From assembly GCF_004118265.1 (NCBI RefSeq), contig NZ_SDHW01000001.1:1426001-1490000 (forward strand): 64,000 nucleotides of DNA. Direction: 5' to 3'. Below the pieces are notes generated by a model that was given only the letters and a program-made list of their open reading frames with translations, was not told the DNA's origin and searched no databases. A program made the position numbers and the translations under genes. The first letter of the stretch is position 1, and the number at the start of each line of letters is the position of its first letter. Below, piece by piece: positions 56,220-64,000 of the stretch. The DNA comes from Lacibacter luteus (GTDB lineage: Bacteria > Bacteroidota > Bacteroidia > Chitinophagales > Chitinophagaceae).

Positions 56220-56263
56220 TTAATAGACTTTTATTTTTCATTATTTTTTTCCCCGTTATAAAA

Positions 56264-56304
56264 GAAAAAGGGGGGAGCAAAACAGATGTTTTACTCACCC
56301 CTTA
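56264..56304 (-). terminator. rho-independent terminator of the sulfite-reductase operon
   Basis: Long stem GGGGTGAGTAAAAC / GTTTTGCTCCCC with small mismatches around ATCT, followed on the minus strand by TTTTTCTTTT. It lies just past the stop of the fusion gene. Confidence 0.88.
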
Positions 56305-56320
56305 AAAAAGAATTATTTCG

Positions 56321-57808
56321 TTAGAAAACTTTTACGAGAATACGCAGGCTCCAGATAATTACGAGAATACCCAGGAGAATGAAAGCTGTTTTCCTTGGCA
56401 TTTTACCTGCTAGTTTTGCCGCAATAGGCGCTGCTATAAAACCACCCAGCATTAATGCAACAATTACCTGCCAATGCGTAACACCCAATAATGTAAAGAA
56501 GGTGAATGCACTCGCCAGTGTTACAAAGAACTCAGTCAGGCTTACAGAGCCTATTACATATTTCGGGCTACGACCTTTGTTAATAAGCGTAGTTGTAACC
56601 AATGGGCCCCAGCCTCCGCCGCCAAATGAATCTAAAAAACCGCCGGCACCTGCAAGTGCACTGTAACGTTTAAATTTCTTTTGTTGACGTTGCTCACGAA
56701 ATGCATTGATCAAAAACTTTACACCCAAAAACAACGTATAACAAGCCAGTAACGCACGCAACCAAAAAGCATCTTTATTACCCAACCATGTTAACAACAC
56801 TGCACCGAGTATAGCGCCAATAACACCGGGTATTACCAGCGCTTTGAATAATTTTTTATTAACGTTTCCAAAACGATAGTGACTGTAACCAGATGCTGCA
56901 CTTGAAAAAACTTCGGCAGTATGCACTGCACCGCTAATGGCTGCAGGACTAACACCAGCCGACAACAACACCGTTGCACTGGTTACACCATAACCCATGC
57001 CCAACGCACCATCAACCAGCTGTGCAAGAAACCCTGCAAGCATTAACCAATGAAAATTTTTATCGAGTGTTTGATAAAAGGTTACTGTATCGTTTGCAAT
57101 TTGCCTGAACGGTATGTACGAAAAAATGAAGTGACCGATCAGCATTAACGCAAACGCAAGCAAGGAATAAGTGGCAACTTTTTTCCATTTCTTCTCTGTA
57201 CCAACACGATCATTCTCCACCAATACTTTTGTAATGGAGTTGAGCTTTTTTACTTTGTATTCAAAATTGCCGTTGAGCTTATTACGAACCTTGTGCAGGT
57301 TTTCAATTACTTCATCCAACTCATCGGGCAATGCATCGTGTAATACTTCTTTAATCCGTTTGGCTGCAGTTGGCGATTTGCCGTTTGTAGAAATAGCAAC
57401 TTTTAAATTGCCCTTTTGTACAATGCTGCCTAAATAAAAATCGCAGAGATCGGGAGTATCAGCAACATTTACCAGCAACCCTTTTGCTTTTGCCAACACA
57501 CGCACTTTTTCATGCAGCTTATGATCGTCGGTAGCAAGTATAACCAGGTCTTTATTTTCAAGATCAGTTTCCTCAAAAGCTTTCTGAACAATTTCGCAGG
57601 AAGGGTGCTTCCAAACCAAACGACGAACATCTTCTTTTACCACAGGTGCAACAATGGTAACAGCTGCATTGGGCGAATTGGCAAGTAAAGAATGTAGTTT
57701 TTCTAATCCTACATTACCTGCACCTACCAATAACACACGCAACTCCTCCAGCTTTAAAAAAACCGGGTATAAATTATTTTTTACGGTTACTGTATTAGTT
57801 GTTTCCAT
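56321..57808 (-). CDS. fused precorrin-2 dehydrogenase and TauE/SafE-type sulfite exporter
   Basis: 495 residues. Residues about 12-200 form a sirohaem-synthase N-terminal domain (LYPVFLKLEELRVLLVGAGNVGLEK, LVILATDD, VNVADTPDLCDFYLGSIVQKGNLKVAISTNGKSPTAAKRIKE), which oxidises precorrin-2 to sirohydrochlorin and may insert iron. After a linker helix near 210-230, residues about 250-495 are a TSUP/TauE/SafE membrane domain (LVDGALGMGYGVTSATVLLSAGVSP, GGFLDSFGGGGWGPLVTTTL). The two halves would place cofactor synthesis for sulfite reductase and sulfite efflux on one polypeptide. It overlaps the upstream DUF2490 gene by 14 bases. Confidence 0.9.
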   Translation of the reverse strand: METTNTVTVKNNLYPVFLKLEELRVLLVGAGNVGLEKLHSLLANSPNAAVTIVAPVVKEDVRRLVWKHPSCEIVQKAFEETDLENKDLVILATDDHKLHEKVRVLAKAKGLLVNVADTPDLCDFYLGSIVQKGNLKVAISTNGKSPTAAKRIKEVLHDALPDELDEVIENLHKVRNKLNGNFEYKVKKLNSITKVLVENDRVGTEKKWKKVATYSLLAFALMLIGHFIFSYIPFRQIANDTVTFYQTLDKNFHWLMLAGFLAQLVDGALGMGYGVTSATVLLSAGVSPAAISGAVHTAEVFSSAASGYSHYRFGNVNKKLFKALVIPGVIGAILGAVLLTWLGNKDAFWLRALLACYTLFLGVKFLINAFREQRQQKKFKRYSALAGAGGFLDSFGGGGWGPLVTTTLINKGRSPKYVIGSVSLTEFFVTLASAFTFFTLLGVTHWQVIVALMLGGFIAAPIAAKLAGKMPRKTAFILLGILVIIWSLRILVKVF

Positions 57809-58481
57809 TAATTCCTATGCTTTTTTGAAAGATCACAGCAATGATGCTTTGCGAAGATGAAGCTGAACGATATTGCCAAATGTAAGAAAACTGCAACTGC
57901 GATTGCTTTTTTAATGTACAGAATGCCGAAGCAATCAAACGGTTTTGATTGAACTGCATTTTGTTATTACTCAACTGCTGCATGTACTCATCTGCAAGAT
58001 GCAGCTGTATCTTTTCTGTTGGTGCATAAACGAGTGCGCTACGATAACGAAAACGGGTAGCATAAAATGCTGCCCGTAATTCTGTAGGTTCAAAAAAACG
58101 TTGCTCTAAACGAAAACGGCTTTGCACACGCCATGCTGCTTTCTGATTGGTAAGATGAACTACTTCCTGCCACAACCTGTTTTCCTGTCCAAACTCCCGA
58201 TCATCTTTATCGTAACTTATTCTTGTAAAAAACAATGCCCCACCTGCTGCTGCATTAAAGTGTCCGTTAAAAAAATGACGGATTCCTGTACGATACAATG
58301 CCTGGTGCGGCAATACACTTACACCATTGGTGCGATAGCCTGCATCGTTATGCCATTGCCAGTTGTCTTTTTTTCCGAAATGAACCGGCACTGCAACACC
58401 AACCCACATTTCGGCAGGCGGATCCTGCGCAAACAAATTCAATGCACTAAACAACGCCGATATGAGGAGCCAGTACTTCAC
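57795..58481 (-). CDS. DUF2490 outer-membrane protein (paralogue B)
   Basis: 228 residues with a GTG start at 58481, three bases after the sulfite reductase stop. Signal peptide (MKYWLLISALFSALNLFAQ), then DUF2490-like strands (EMWVGVAVPVHFGKKDNWQWHNDAGYRT, RVQSRFRLEQRF, RYRSALVYAP). Its position between sulfite reductase and the exporter fusion, overlapping the latter, ties it to sulfur metabolism, perhaps as an outer-membrane channel for sulfite or a sulfur compound. That role is inferred from position only. Confidence 0.82.
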   Translation of the reverse strand: MKYWLLISALFSALNLFAQDPPAEMWVGVAVPVHFGKKDNWQWHNDAGYRTNGVSVLPHQALYRTGIRHFFNGHFNAAAGGALFFTRISYDKDDREFGQENRLWQEVVHLTNQKAAWRVQSRFRLEQRFFEPTELRAAFYATRFRYRSALVYAPTEKIQLHLADEYMQQLSNNKMQFNQNRLIASAFCTLKKQSQLQFSYIWQYRSASSSQSIIAVIFQKSIGINGNN

Positions 58482-58484
58482 TGC

Positions 58485-60149
58485 TTAATTCAATATCCAT
58501 TTACGGTAAGAAAAATCGCCGAATGTTTCGTTTGTATTCCGCTCGGCTTTGTACACCGCAAACAATTCATCGAGTGAAGATAAAATCTGCTCTTCGTTCA
58601 GATTCTCTTTAAACTTCGTATTCAAACGCTCCCCTTCCCGATCTCCACCAATGTGCAGATTGTAATGTCCGTAAGCTGTACCGATAAATCCAATTTCCGA
58701 TGCGCTTGAACGGCCACAACCATTGGGACAACCCGTCATACGTAAAATAATTTCATCTTCTTCCAAACCATGTTTGTTTAACAATGGTTCAATCTTATCG
58801 ATCAATGTTGGGAGATAACGTTGTGCTTCTGCCAACGCAAGCGGACAGGTATTGAAGGCAACACATGCAATCGCATTCTTACGCAACACGCCTGCATTTT
58901 CTGTATGTGCATCAAGTTTAAATTGTTGCAATAATGCATCAACAACAGGCTTATCTGCTTCCAGTACATCAGCAATAATTACATTTTGATTACCCGTGAA
59001 ACGGAAGTTTGCTTTTCCTGTTTTTGCAATTTCAAGCAAAGCTGTTTTCATTGCCACCTGCTCATCATCCAGCACCCGACCATTTTCTACAAACAATGTA
59101 AAGTACCATTTGCCCTGGTGATTTTTCTTCCAGCCATAGTGATCTTTACGTGAAGTAAAGCTGTAAGGTTTGATTTCGCCGAGTTTAAACCCACAGCGTT
59201 TTTCCAGTTCTTCTTTCAACCCTTCAACCGTTAAACGATCGATGGTGTATTTTAAACGGGCCAGTTTACGATCGGCCCTGTTTCCATAATCACGTTGTAT
59301 AGTGATGACTTCGTACACAGCTTTCAATGTTTGTTCAACAGTAACAAAACCCAACACTGTTGCCAAACGTGCATAGGTATTTGGATTGCCATGTGTTGAA
59401 CTTAAACCACCACCTGCTGCAATATTGAAACCAATGAGTTTGTTGTTTTCAATCACAGCAATCAAGCCTACATCATTCGTTAACACATCCACATCGTTGT
59501 TTGGCGGAATTGCAATACCGATCTTGAATTTACGTGGCAGGTAACGCTCCTGGTATAAAGGATCCTCTTCTGTTTTTTCCACCAGCTTTTCCTGATCGAG
59601 CCAAACTTCGTAATACGATCTTGTTTTTGGCAAAGCCATTACACTGATCTTATCTGCAAAAGCAAAAACTTCTTCGTGAATTTCAGATTCGTTCGGATGT
59701 GCACTGCAGGTTACATTACGGTTTACATCACCACAAGCTGCAATAGAATCCAAACCTGCTGTATTGAATGAAGAGATCGTTGGTTTGATATGCGACTTTA
59801 ATATTCCATGCAATTGCACTGTTTGACGTGTAGTGATCTTGATAGTACCTGTTGAATGTTCGCCTGCAACATTGTGCATCGCCACCCATTGTTCAGGCGT
59901 TAAGAAACCACCCGGCAAACGCAAACGGATCATATACGAATACAACCACTCTAATTTCTTTGCAGTACGTTCTTCTCTGCGGTCACGATCATCCTGTTGG
60001 TACATGCCATGAAATTTAATCAATGATTGATCATCTTCGTACAATGCACCGGTTAAGCCATCCTGCAGGCTTTCCTTCAATGTTCCTCTTAAACCTTCAC
60101 TCGCTGTTTTGATACGCTCTACAGGAGATAAATTATTTTTTTCGCTCAT
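58485..60149 (-). CDS. sulfite (or nitrite) reductase haemoprotein
   Basis: 554 residues from ATG 60149 (MSEKNNLSPVERIK); an upstream in-frame ATG would start in repeat DNA. Two ferredoxin-like and two sirohaem/4Fe-4S halves: GGFLTPEQWVAMHNVAGEHSTGTIKITTRQTVQLHGI, CGDVNRNVTCSA, and the cluster ligands CVAFNTC and TGCPNGCGR (C-x5-C ... C-x3-C) near 430-480. It reduces sulfite to sulfide with six electrons. Adjacent cysJ-, cobA- and cysN-type genes make sulfite the likely substrate, so it acts as CysI. Nitrite reductases of the same fold cannot be excluded by sequence alone. Confidence 0.93.
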   Translation of the reverse strand: MSEKNNLSPVERIKTASEGLRGTLKESLQDGLTGALYEDDQSLIKFHGMYQQDDRDRREERTAKKLEWLYSYMIRLRLPGGFLTPEQWVAMHNVAGEHSTGTIKITTRQTVQLHGILKSHIKPTISSFNTAGLDSIAACGDVNRNVTCSAHPNESEIHEEVFAFADKISVMALPKTRSYYEVWLDQEKLVEKTEEDPLYQERYLPRKFKIGIAIPPNNDVDVLTNDVGLIAVIENNKLIGFNIAAGGGLSSTHGNPNTYARLATVLGFVTVEQTLKAVYEVITIQRDYGNRADRKLARLKYTIDRLTVEGLKEELEKRCGFKLGEIKPYSFTSRKDHYGWKKNHQGKWYFTLFVENGRVLDDEQVAMKTALLEIAKTGKANFRFTGNQNVIIADVLEADKPVVDALLQQFKLDAHTENAGVLRKNAIACVAFNTCPLALAEAQRYLPTLIDKIEPLLNKHGLEEDEIILRMTGCPNGCGRSSASEIGFIGTAYGHYNLHIGGDREGERLNTKFKENLNEEQILSSLDELFAVYKAERNTNETFGDFSYRKWILN

Positions 60150-60392
60150 TTTAATTTGTTTGTCCGAAAGTCGGCAAGTCGGTAAGTCGGAAAGAATCAT
60201 TCTTAATCTTGATCTTTCTTTCGGTCTTTCTGACTTTACTGACTTTCGGTCTTCTTACTATTAACTATTATCTATGAACTATCAAGTTCTCAACCCACCC
60301 CTTCGATCCCTCTGCTCGTGTAACACTTTGCGCCCCTCCCGGGAGGGGATGTACGCTCTGTTCACTCATCACTCATTATTCATCACTCATCA
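60150..60392. repeat. microrepeat-filled spacer between cysJ and sulfite reductase genes
   Basis: Contains AAGTCGG-type tandem repeats (60164-60192) and a partly complementary CTTTCGGTC/CTGACTTT stretch (60219-60250), a perfect palindrome CCCCTCCCGGGAGGGG (60333-60348) and CACTCAT-type repeats (60361-60395). No promoter box or gene is evident. Confidence 0.65.
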
Positions 60393-62111
60393 TCAATACA
60401 CATCCTTCTCGTAACGGCCTTCTTTCTTCAGTTGTTCGAGATAAGCTTTTGCTTCTTCTTCTGTTTTCTTTCCTTCGGTTGAAATGATATTGAGCAAGCT
60501 TGCTTCTACATCTTTACTCATCGGGTCTTTTGTTCCGCTGATATATACCGAAGCACCGGCATCTATCCAGCTATACAACTCTGCTGCTTTCTGCTGCATG
60601 CGATGTTGTACATAAATTTTCTCCTGCTGATCTCTGGAGAAAGCAAGATCGATTTTCGTTAACACACCTGTCTGTACAAAATTTTGTATTTCGGTTTGAT
60701 ACAAAAAGTCGGTTACAAAATGTTGCTCACCAAAGAAGAACCAGTTACGGCCATTTGCACCTGTAGCATCACGTTCCGATAAGAAAGAACGGAAAGGTGC
60801 AACACCTGTACCGGGGCCAATCATGATCACATCTTTATCGGCTGCAGGAAGTTTAAAGTTTTTATCCTTGTGTACGTAGAATGTAAGCGGTGAACCAACC
60901 GGAAGATCGCCGAGGAATTCACTGCACAATCCAAAACGTTGCTCATCCTGCGAAAGAAATGCATCTTTTGCTACCGTGATATGAATCTCGTTTTCACCAT
61001 GTGCAGCAGGTGATGATGCAACCGAATACAAACGGGGTGCAATCGGCATTAATATTTTTACCACATCTTCAAACTGATCTGCATCTTTTACAGGATAGAT
61101 ACGCAAGAGATCAACAAGGTCCATTCTTGTATCAGGAATTTCCTGCTGCGTAAGTGTTGCATATTTTTTTACAGTTGAAGAAAGCAGGTAGCAGATATTG
61201 AGATTATGCAACAACAGATCTTTTACTGTTCCTTCTGCCTTTGCTGTTACAATTATTTTATCTGCAGCAATACCTGTAAGTGAAAGAATGCGATCAACTA
61301 CTTCCGGACGATTGCCCGGCACAATTCCAATGGTATCGCCCGGTTCGTATGCAATCGGTTCGTCGGTACCAATTTCAATATGAAAGGTAGCTTTATTCGA
61401 TCCACGATCGTTGAGATTAACATTGGTAAGAACAGTACCGTGATAATGCTTTTTACCAACTGGCTTTTTTGCAGCCGGTGCAGCCGCAACTTCTGCAGGA
61501 GCAGCAGTTGTTTTTTGCTCCAACACCTGCAATACTTTTTCAAACCATGCAGTTGCATCTTCTTCATAATCCACATCGCACTTTTGCACGGGCACCACTT
61601 CTGTTGCACCAAAGGCTTTGAAGCGAGCATCCACATCTTCGCCTGTTTTGCAAAACATCGGGTACGATGAATCGCCCAGTGCCAATACACTATATTTTAA
61701 GTTTGGAAGCTTCAGTTCATTTTCATGAATATAATCGTAAAACTTTTTTGCAGGGATCGGTGGTTCACCTTCGCCCTGTGTACTGATCACCACAAAAAAG
61801 TATTCTTCTTTTGGCAGATCGGTAATACGGTATTGACTTACATCGGCAAGTTTTACCTGCACGCCTTTTTTCTTAGCAATTGCTGCCAGGTTTGTAGCCA
61901 GCTTTTTAGAATTGCCCGTTTCTGTACCAAATACCAATGTCAATTTTTTTGCAGCAACTGATGCATGTGCAGCAGTTGACGTTGCTCCGTTTCCATTGGG
62001 TTTTTCTTTTGCTACAAGTCCAGACAAATAACCATTCACCCAAATTAATTCTTCGGCTGAATAGTCTTTTAAGAAAGCATGTAATTCTTTTAATCTTGCT
62101 TCGCCAATCAT
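60393..62111 (-). CDS. cysJ: sulfite reductase flavoprotein subunit
   Basis: 572 residues. A 55-residue N-terminal region precedes a flavodoxin domain (TLVFGTETGNSKKLATNL, STQGEGEPP, LALGDSSYPMFCKTGEDVD), then an Ala/Pro-rich linker, a FAD-binding domain (YEPGDTIGIVPGN, RLYSVASSPA) and an NADPH-binding domain (MIGPGTGVAPFRSFL, WFFFGEQH, YISGTKDPMSKDVE), ending GRYEKDVY. It passes electrons from NADPH through FAD and FMN to the haemoprotein encoded downstream. It follows cobA by 17 bases. Confidence 0.93.
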   Translation of the reverse strand: MIGEARLKELHAFLKDYSAEELIWVNGYLSGLVAKEKPNGNGATSTAAHASVAAKKLTLVFGTETGNSKKLATNLAAIAKKKGVQVKLADVSQYRITDLPKEEYFFVVISTQGEGEPPIPAKKFYDYIHENELKLPNLKYSVLALGDSSYPMFCKTGEDVDARFKAFGATEVVPVQKCDVDYEEDATAWFEKVLQVLEQKTTAAPAEVAAAPAAKKPVGKKHYHGTVLTNVNLNDRGSNKATFHIEIGTDEPIAYEPGDTIGIVPGNRPEVVDRILSLTGIAADKIIVTAKAEGTVKDLLLHNLNICYLLSSTVKKYATLTQQEIPDTRMDLVDLLRIYPVKDADQFEDVVKILMPIAPRLYSVASSPAAHGENEIHITVAKDAFLSQDEQRFGLCSEFLGDLPVGSPLTFYVHKDKNFKLPAADKDVIMIGPGTGVAPFRSFLSERDATGANGRNWFFFGEQHFVTDFLYQTEIQNFVQTGVLTKIDLAFSRDQQEKIYVQHRMQQKAAELYSWIDAGASVYISGTKDPMSKDVEASLLNIISTEGKKTEEEAKAYLEQLKKEGRYEKDVY

Positions 62112-62128
62112 TTTTTTTCTGATTTCTT

Positions 62129-62938
62129 TTATTTAACCGTCACTAATTCATTAAATACAGAGCCTGTTTTGTTTGCTGCATACCAATCAAACTGTTCGTG
62201 CAGTTTCACTACATCACCAATAATTACCAGCGATGGTGAACTGAATTGTACAGCTGCAAAATCGCTCTTCACATTTGTAAGTGTTGAAACATGCACACGT
62301 TGATGTTCTGTTGTAGCCTGCTCAATAACTGCTAATGCTGTATGTGGTTTCTTTGTGTGACGAAGAAACAACTCAGCCAAACCTTCGAGATTACGTGCAG
62401 CCATGTAAAACACCAGTGTATCGGATGACGATGCCCATGCTTTCCATTGCTCACGTGTATAAAAACTGCAGGGATTAAACGTGATGAACTGCACTGCTTT
62501 TGCATAACCTCTTGCAGTAAGCGGAATGCCTGCATAAGCCGACGCTCCGGATGCAGCCGTAATACCGGGAATAATTTCAAACGGAATATTTGCTTCGCTC
62601 AAACTTTGCAACTCATCGAGCACATTGCTGAAGAAAGCAACATCACCACCTTTTAAACGCAAAACTGTTTTTCCGTTTTGTGCATGACCAACGAGCAGTT
62701 TATTAATATCTTCCTGTGCAACCGAACCATCGTGATAACCTTGTTTACCTGTCATGAGCACCAATGCATCAGGACGTGCATACAGATCGGTTATCTCCGG
62801 ATTTACCAACCGATCAACAAAAATTACATCTGCTTCTGCTAAACGCTTTTGCAGTTTGATGGTAATAAGCTCAGCATCGCCGGGACCGGCCCCTGCGATG
62901 ATCACTTTACCTGGTGTTTGATTGCGTTCGTTTGACAT
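62129..62938 (-). CDS. cobA: uroporphyrinogen-III C-methyltransferase
   Basis: 269 residues from ATG 62938 (MSNERNQ). This start has a rare Shine-Dalgarno-like AAGGAG nine to ten bases upstream; a frame extension from TTG 62968 would run into the operator. SAM-dependent methylation at C2 and C7 gives precorrin-2 for sirohaem. Visible: GAGPGDAELITIKLQKRLA, VDRLVNPEI, RLKGGDVAFFSN, PGITAASGASAYAGIPLTARG and FYMAARNLEGLAE. It supplies the substrate for the dehydrogenase half of the fusion at 56321. Confidence 0.96.
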   Translation of the reverse strand: MSNERNQTPGKVIIAGAGPGDAELITIKLQKRLAEADVIFVDRLVNPEITDLYARPDALVLMTGKQGYHDGSVAQEDINKLLVGHAQNGKTVLRLKGGDVAFFSNVLDELQSLSEANIPFEIIPGITAASGASAYAGIPLTARGYAKAVQFITFNPCSFYTREQWKAWASSSDTLVFYMAARNLEGLAELFLRHTKKPHTALAVIEQATTEHQRVHVSTLTNVKSDFAAVQFSSPSLVIIGDVVKLHEQFDWYAANKTGSVFNELVTVK

Positions 62939-62956
62939 ATTTCTTCTCCTTATTAT

Positions 62957-62973
62957 CCTACTCTGCAAGTAGG
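62957..62973 (-). promoter_or_regulatory. putative sulfur-regulon operator upstream of cobA
   Basis: Palindrome CCTAC-N7-GTAGG. On the minus strand ACCCTACT-N6-GTAGGATAA is identical in all 17 non-spacer positions to the site before the TonB receptor gene. It lies 19 bases before the cobA start codon. Confidence 0.65.
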
Positions 62974-62985
62974 GTTTAGTTGCAT

Positions 62986-63008
62986 AAAAAAACCTTTCGG
63001 TTTTTTAT
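62986..63008 (-). terminator. terminator-like hairpin between cysN and cobA
   Basis: AAAAAACC-gaaa-GGTTTTTT on the minus strand, the 3' arm acting as the T run. With the operator downstream, it suggests cobA begins its own transcription unit. Confidence 0.6.
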
Positions 63009-64000
63009 TTTATTAAAACAGCAGCTACTGTGCTGTTGCTTGTTTCGTCAATCAATACAGCACTTCCGTTTTCGCTGAGTTTATCGTACGAATCGAAAAC
63101 CAATGGTGATGCAGTTTTAATCACTGCTTTCACCACTTCGTTCAGCTTTACGTTTCCTTCAACAGGTTGTTGCTGTAAACTGTTTACATCGAGCTTGTAC
63201 TCCACCTGCTTAACAACAGAACGCACTAAACGGCTGCCATGCTGTAAGTAATATTTATTTCCGGGAATCAATGCTTTATCGTCCATCCAGCAAAGGATCA
63301 CATCCAGCTCATTGCTTACCTGCGGAAGATTATCCGATTTTACAATAGAATCGCCACGGCTGATGTCGATATCATCTGCCAATTGAATGGTTACGCTTTG
63401 CGGAGCAAATACTTCATCAACTGATTTACCGGCTGCTTCCAATGTGCTGATAGTTGTTTCAATACCCGCAGGCAGCACGGTTACTTTATCGCCTACTTTA
63501 TAGGTACCGCTTGTTACAGTTCCTGCATAACCACGATAGTCGTGCAGATCTTCTGTTTGCGGACGAATAACGAGTTGCACCTGGAAACGTGGATCAGTTA
63601 AATTGATGTCATGATCAATTTCTACTGTTTCCAAAAACTCCAGCAATGGTTTGCCTTCGTACCAGGTAATTGTTTCTGACTTATCTACAATGTTATCGCC
63701 ATTCAATGCACTGATGGGGATATAGGTTACATCGTTCAAACCTAATTGCTTTGCTACCTCGTTGTATTCAATGAGAATGTTGTTGTACACATCCTGCGAA
63801 TATTCAACAAGGTCCATTTTGTTTACAGCAACAACCACGTGCTTTATCTTCAGCAAGGAAGCAATGATAGAGTGGCGACGTGTTTGTTCAACAACACCTT
63901 GTCTTGCATCAATTAAAATAATGATGAGGTTGGCGTTGCTTGCACCTGTGATCATATTTCTTGTGTACTGCACATGACCGGGCGCATCGGCAATAATAAA
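63005..64000 (-). CDS. cysN: sulfate adenylyltransferase large subunit (GTPase), N-terminus outside window
   Basis: 331 codons are visible; the frame is open to base 64000, so the 5' part with the P-loop is missing. Visible GTPase motifs are DAPGH (G3) at the edge and NKMD (G4). EF-Tu-like beta-barrel domains follow (FQVQLVIRPQTEDLHDYRGYAGTVTSGTYKVGDKVTVLP, GDSIVKSDNLPQVSNELDVILCWMDD), typical of CysN rather than of translation factors. With CysD it makes adenosine phosphosulfate from sulfate and ATP. It is followed by the cobA-cysJ-sulfite reductase operon. Confidence 0.93.
   Translation of the reverse strand, partial: FIIADAPGHVQYTRNMITGASNANLIIILIDARQGVVEQTRRHSIIASLLKIKHVVVAVNKMDLVEYSQDVYNNILIEYNEVAKQLGLNDVTYIPISALNGDNIVDKSETITWYEGKPLLEFLETVEIDHDINLTDPRFQVQLVIRPQTEDLHDYRGYAGTVTSGTYKVGDKVTVLPAGIETTISTLEAAGKSVDEVFAPQSVTIQLADDIDISRGDSIVKSDNLPQVSNELDVILCWMDDKALIPGNKYYLQHGSRLVRSVVKQVEYKLDVNSLQQQPVEGNVKLNEVVKAVIKTASPLVFDSYDKLSENGSAVLIDETSNSTVAAVLIK

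Noticed and set aside
60150-60200. Extended start for the sulfite reductase at 60200
   Set aside because: The additional 17 codons are translated from AAGTCGG-type repeats; MSEKNN at 60149 is a normal start.
1-64000. CRISPR arrays, prophage, insertion sequences and defence systems
   Set aside because: No regularly spaced repeats of the right size outside coding repeats, and no transposase, integrase, Cas, restriction or toxin-antitoxin proteins were recognised.

Overview
This window comes from a Bacteroidota chromosome, most likely a Chitinophagaceae-type genome. The evidence is a SusC/SusD outer-membrane pair, type IX secretion sorting domains (a CHU_C type B domain and the start of a type A domain), a PorE-like TPR/PD40/OmpA protein, near absence of Shine-Dalgarno sites, and promoters of the TTTG-N19-21-TAnnTTTG type. 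Proteins are mostly housekeeping or envelope proteins. There is no integrase, CRISPR array, restriction system or complete insertion sequence.

Layout. 1-7657 (minus): a secreted protein cut by the window edge and a 2118-residue surface protein made of 13 SdrD_B-like modules. 8164-12104: ClpC, then a STAS protein and ribonuclease Z on the plus strand. 12110-19968 (minus): esterase, DapA, AccA and a SusD/SusC pair. 20201-23073 (minus): a translationally coupled pair of predicted outer-membrane barrels, one with a degenerate helix-hairpin-helix region. 23187-37049 (mostly plus): FolD, QueE, PorE-like protein, DprA, a collagen-like lipoprotein, GuaB, two tandem paralogues, Lnt, an alpha/beta hydrolase and a large PKD/CHU_C protein. 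37050-39720: an AT-rich accessory patch with a frameshifted gene, a 66-bp inverted-repeat element and the 3' remnant of a second CHU_C gene. 39767-53269: mixed metabolic genes (haem peroxidase, glycerate kinase, Gfo/Idh/MocA, metallo-beta-lactamase fold, SDR, MetZ, sterol-desaturase family, aldo/keto reductase, RBBP9-like hydrolase, DUF2490).

53283-64000 (minus) is a sulfur-assimilation locus. In transcription order it holds CysN (cut by the window edge), CobA, CysJ, sulfite reductase, a DUF2490 protein, a precorrin-2 dehydrogenase fused to a TauE/SafE-type exporter, a TonB-dependent receptor, tRNA-Cys and a second DUF2490 protein. CysN, CysJ and sulfite reductase activate sulfate and reduce sulfite to sulfide. 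CobA and the fusion's first domain make the sirohaem that sulfite reductase needs. The exporter half could vent excess sulfite.

The most interesting signal is in front of the TonB receptor. A palindrome, CCTAC-N7-GTAGG, is shared with the cobA leader and overlaps a near-consensus promoter. The promoter is followed almost at once by a 26-codon open frame ending Arg-Cys-Cys-Phe-Cys-Met-Arg-stop. This looks like a sulfur-responsive operator combined with a cysteine-codon leader peptide. Several start codons were moved downstream of the longest possible reading frame because the extensions lie in terminators, repeats or preceding genes.
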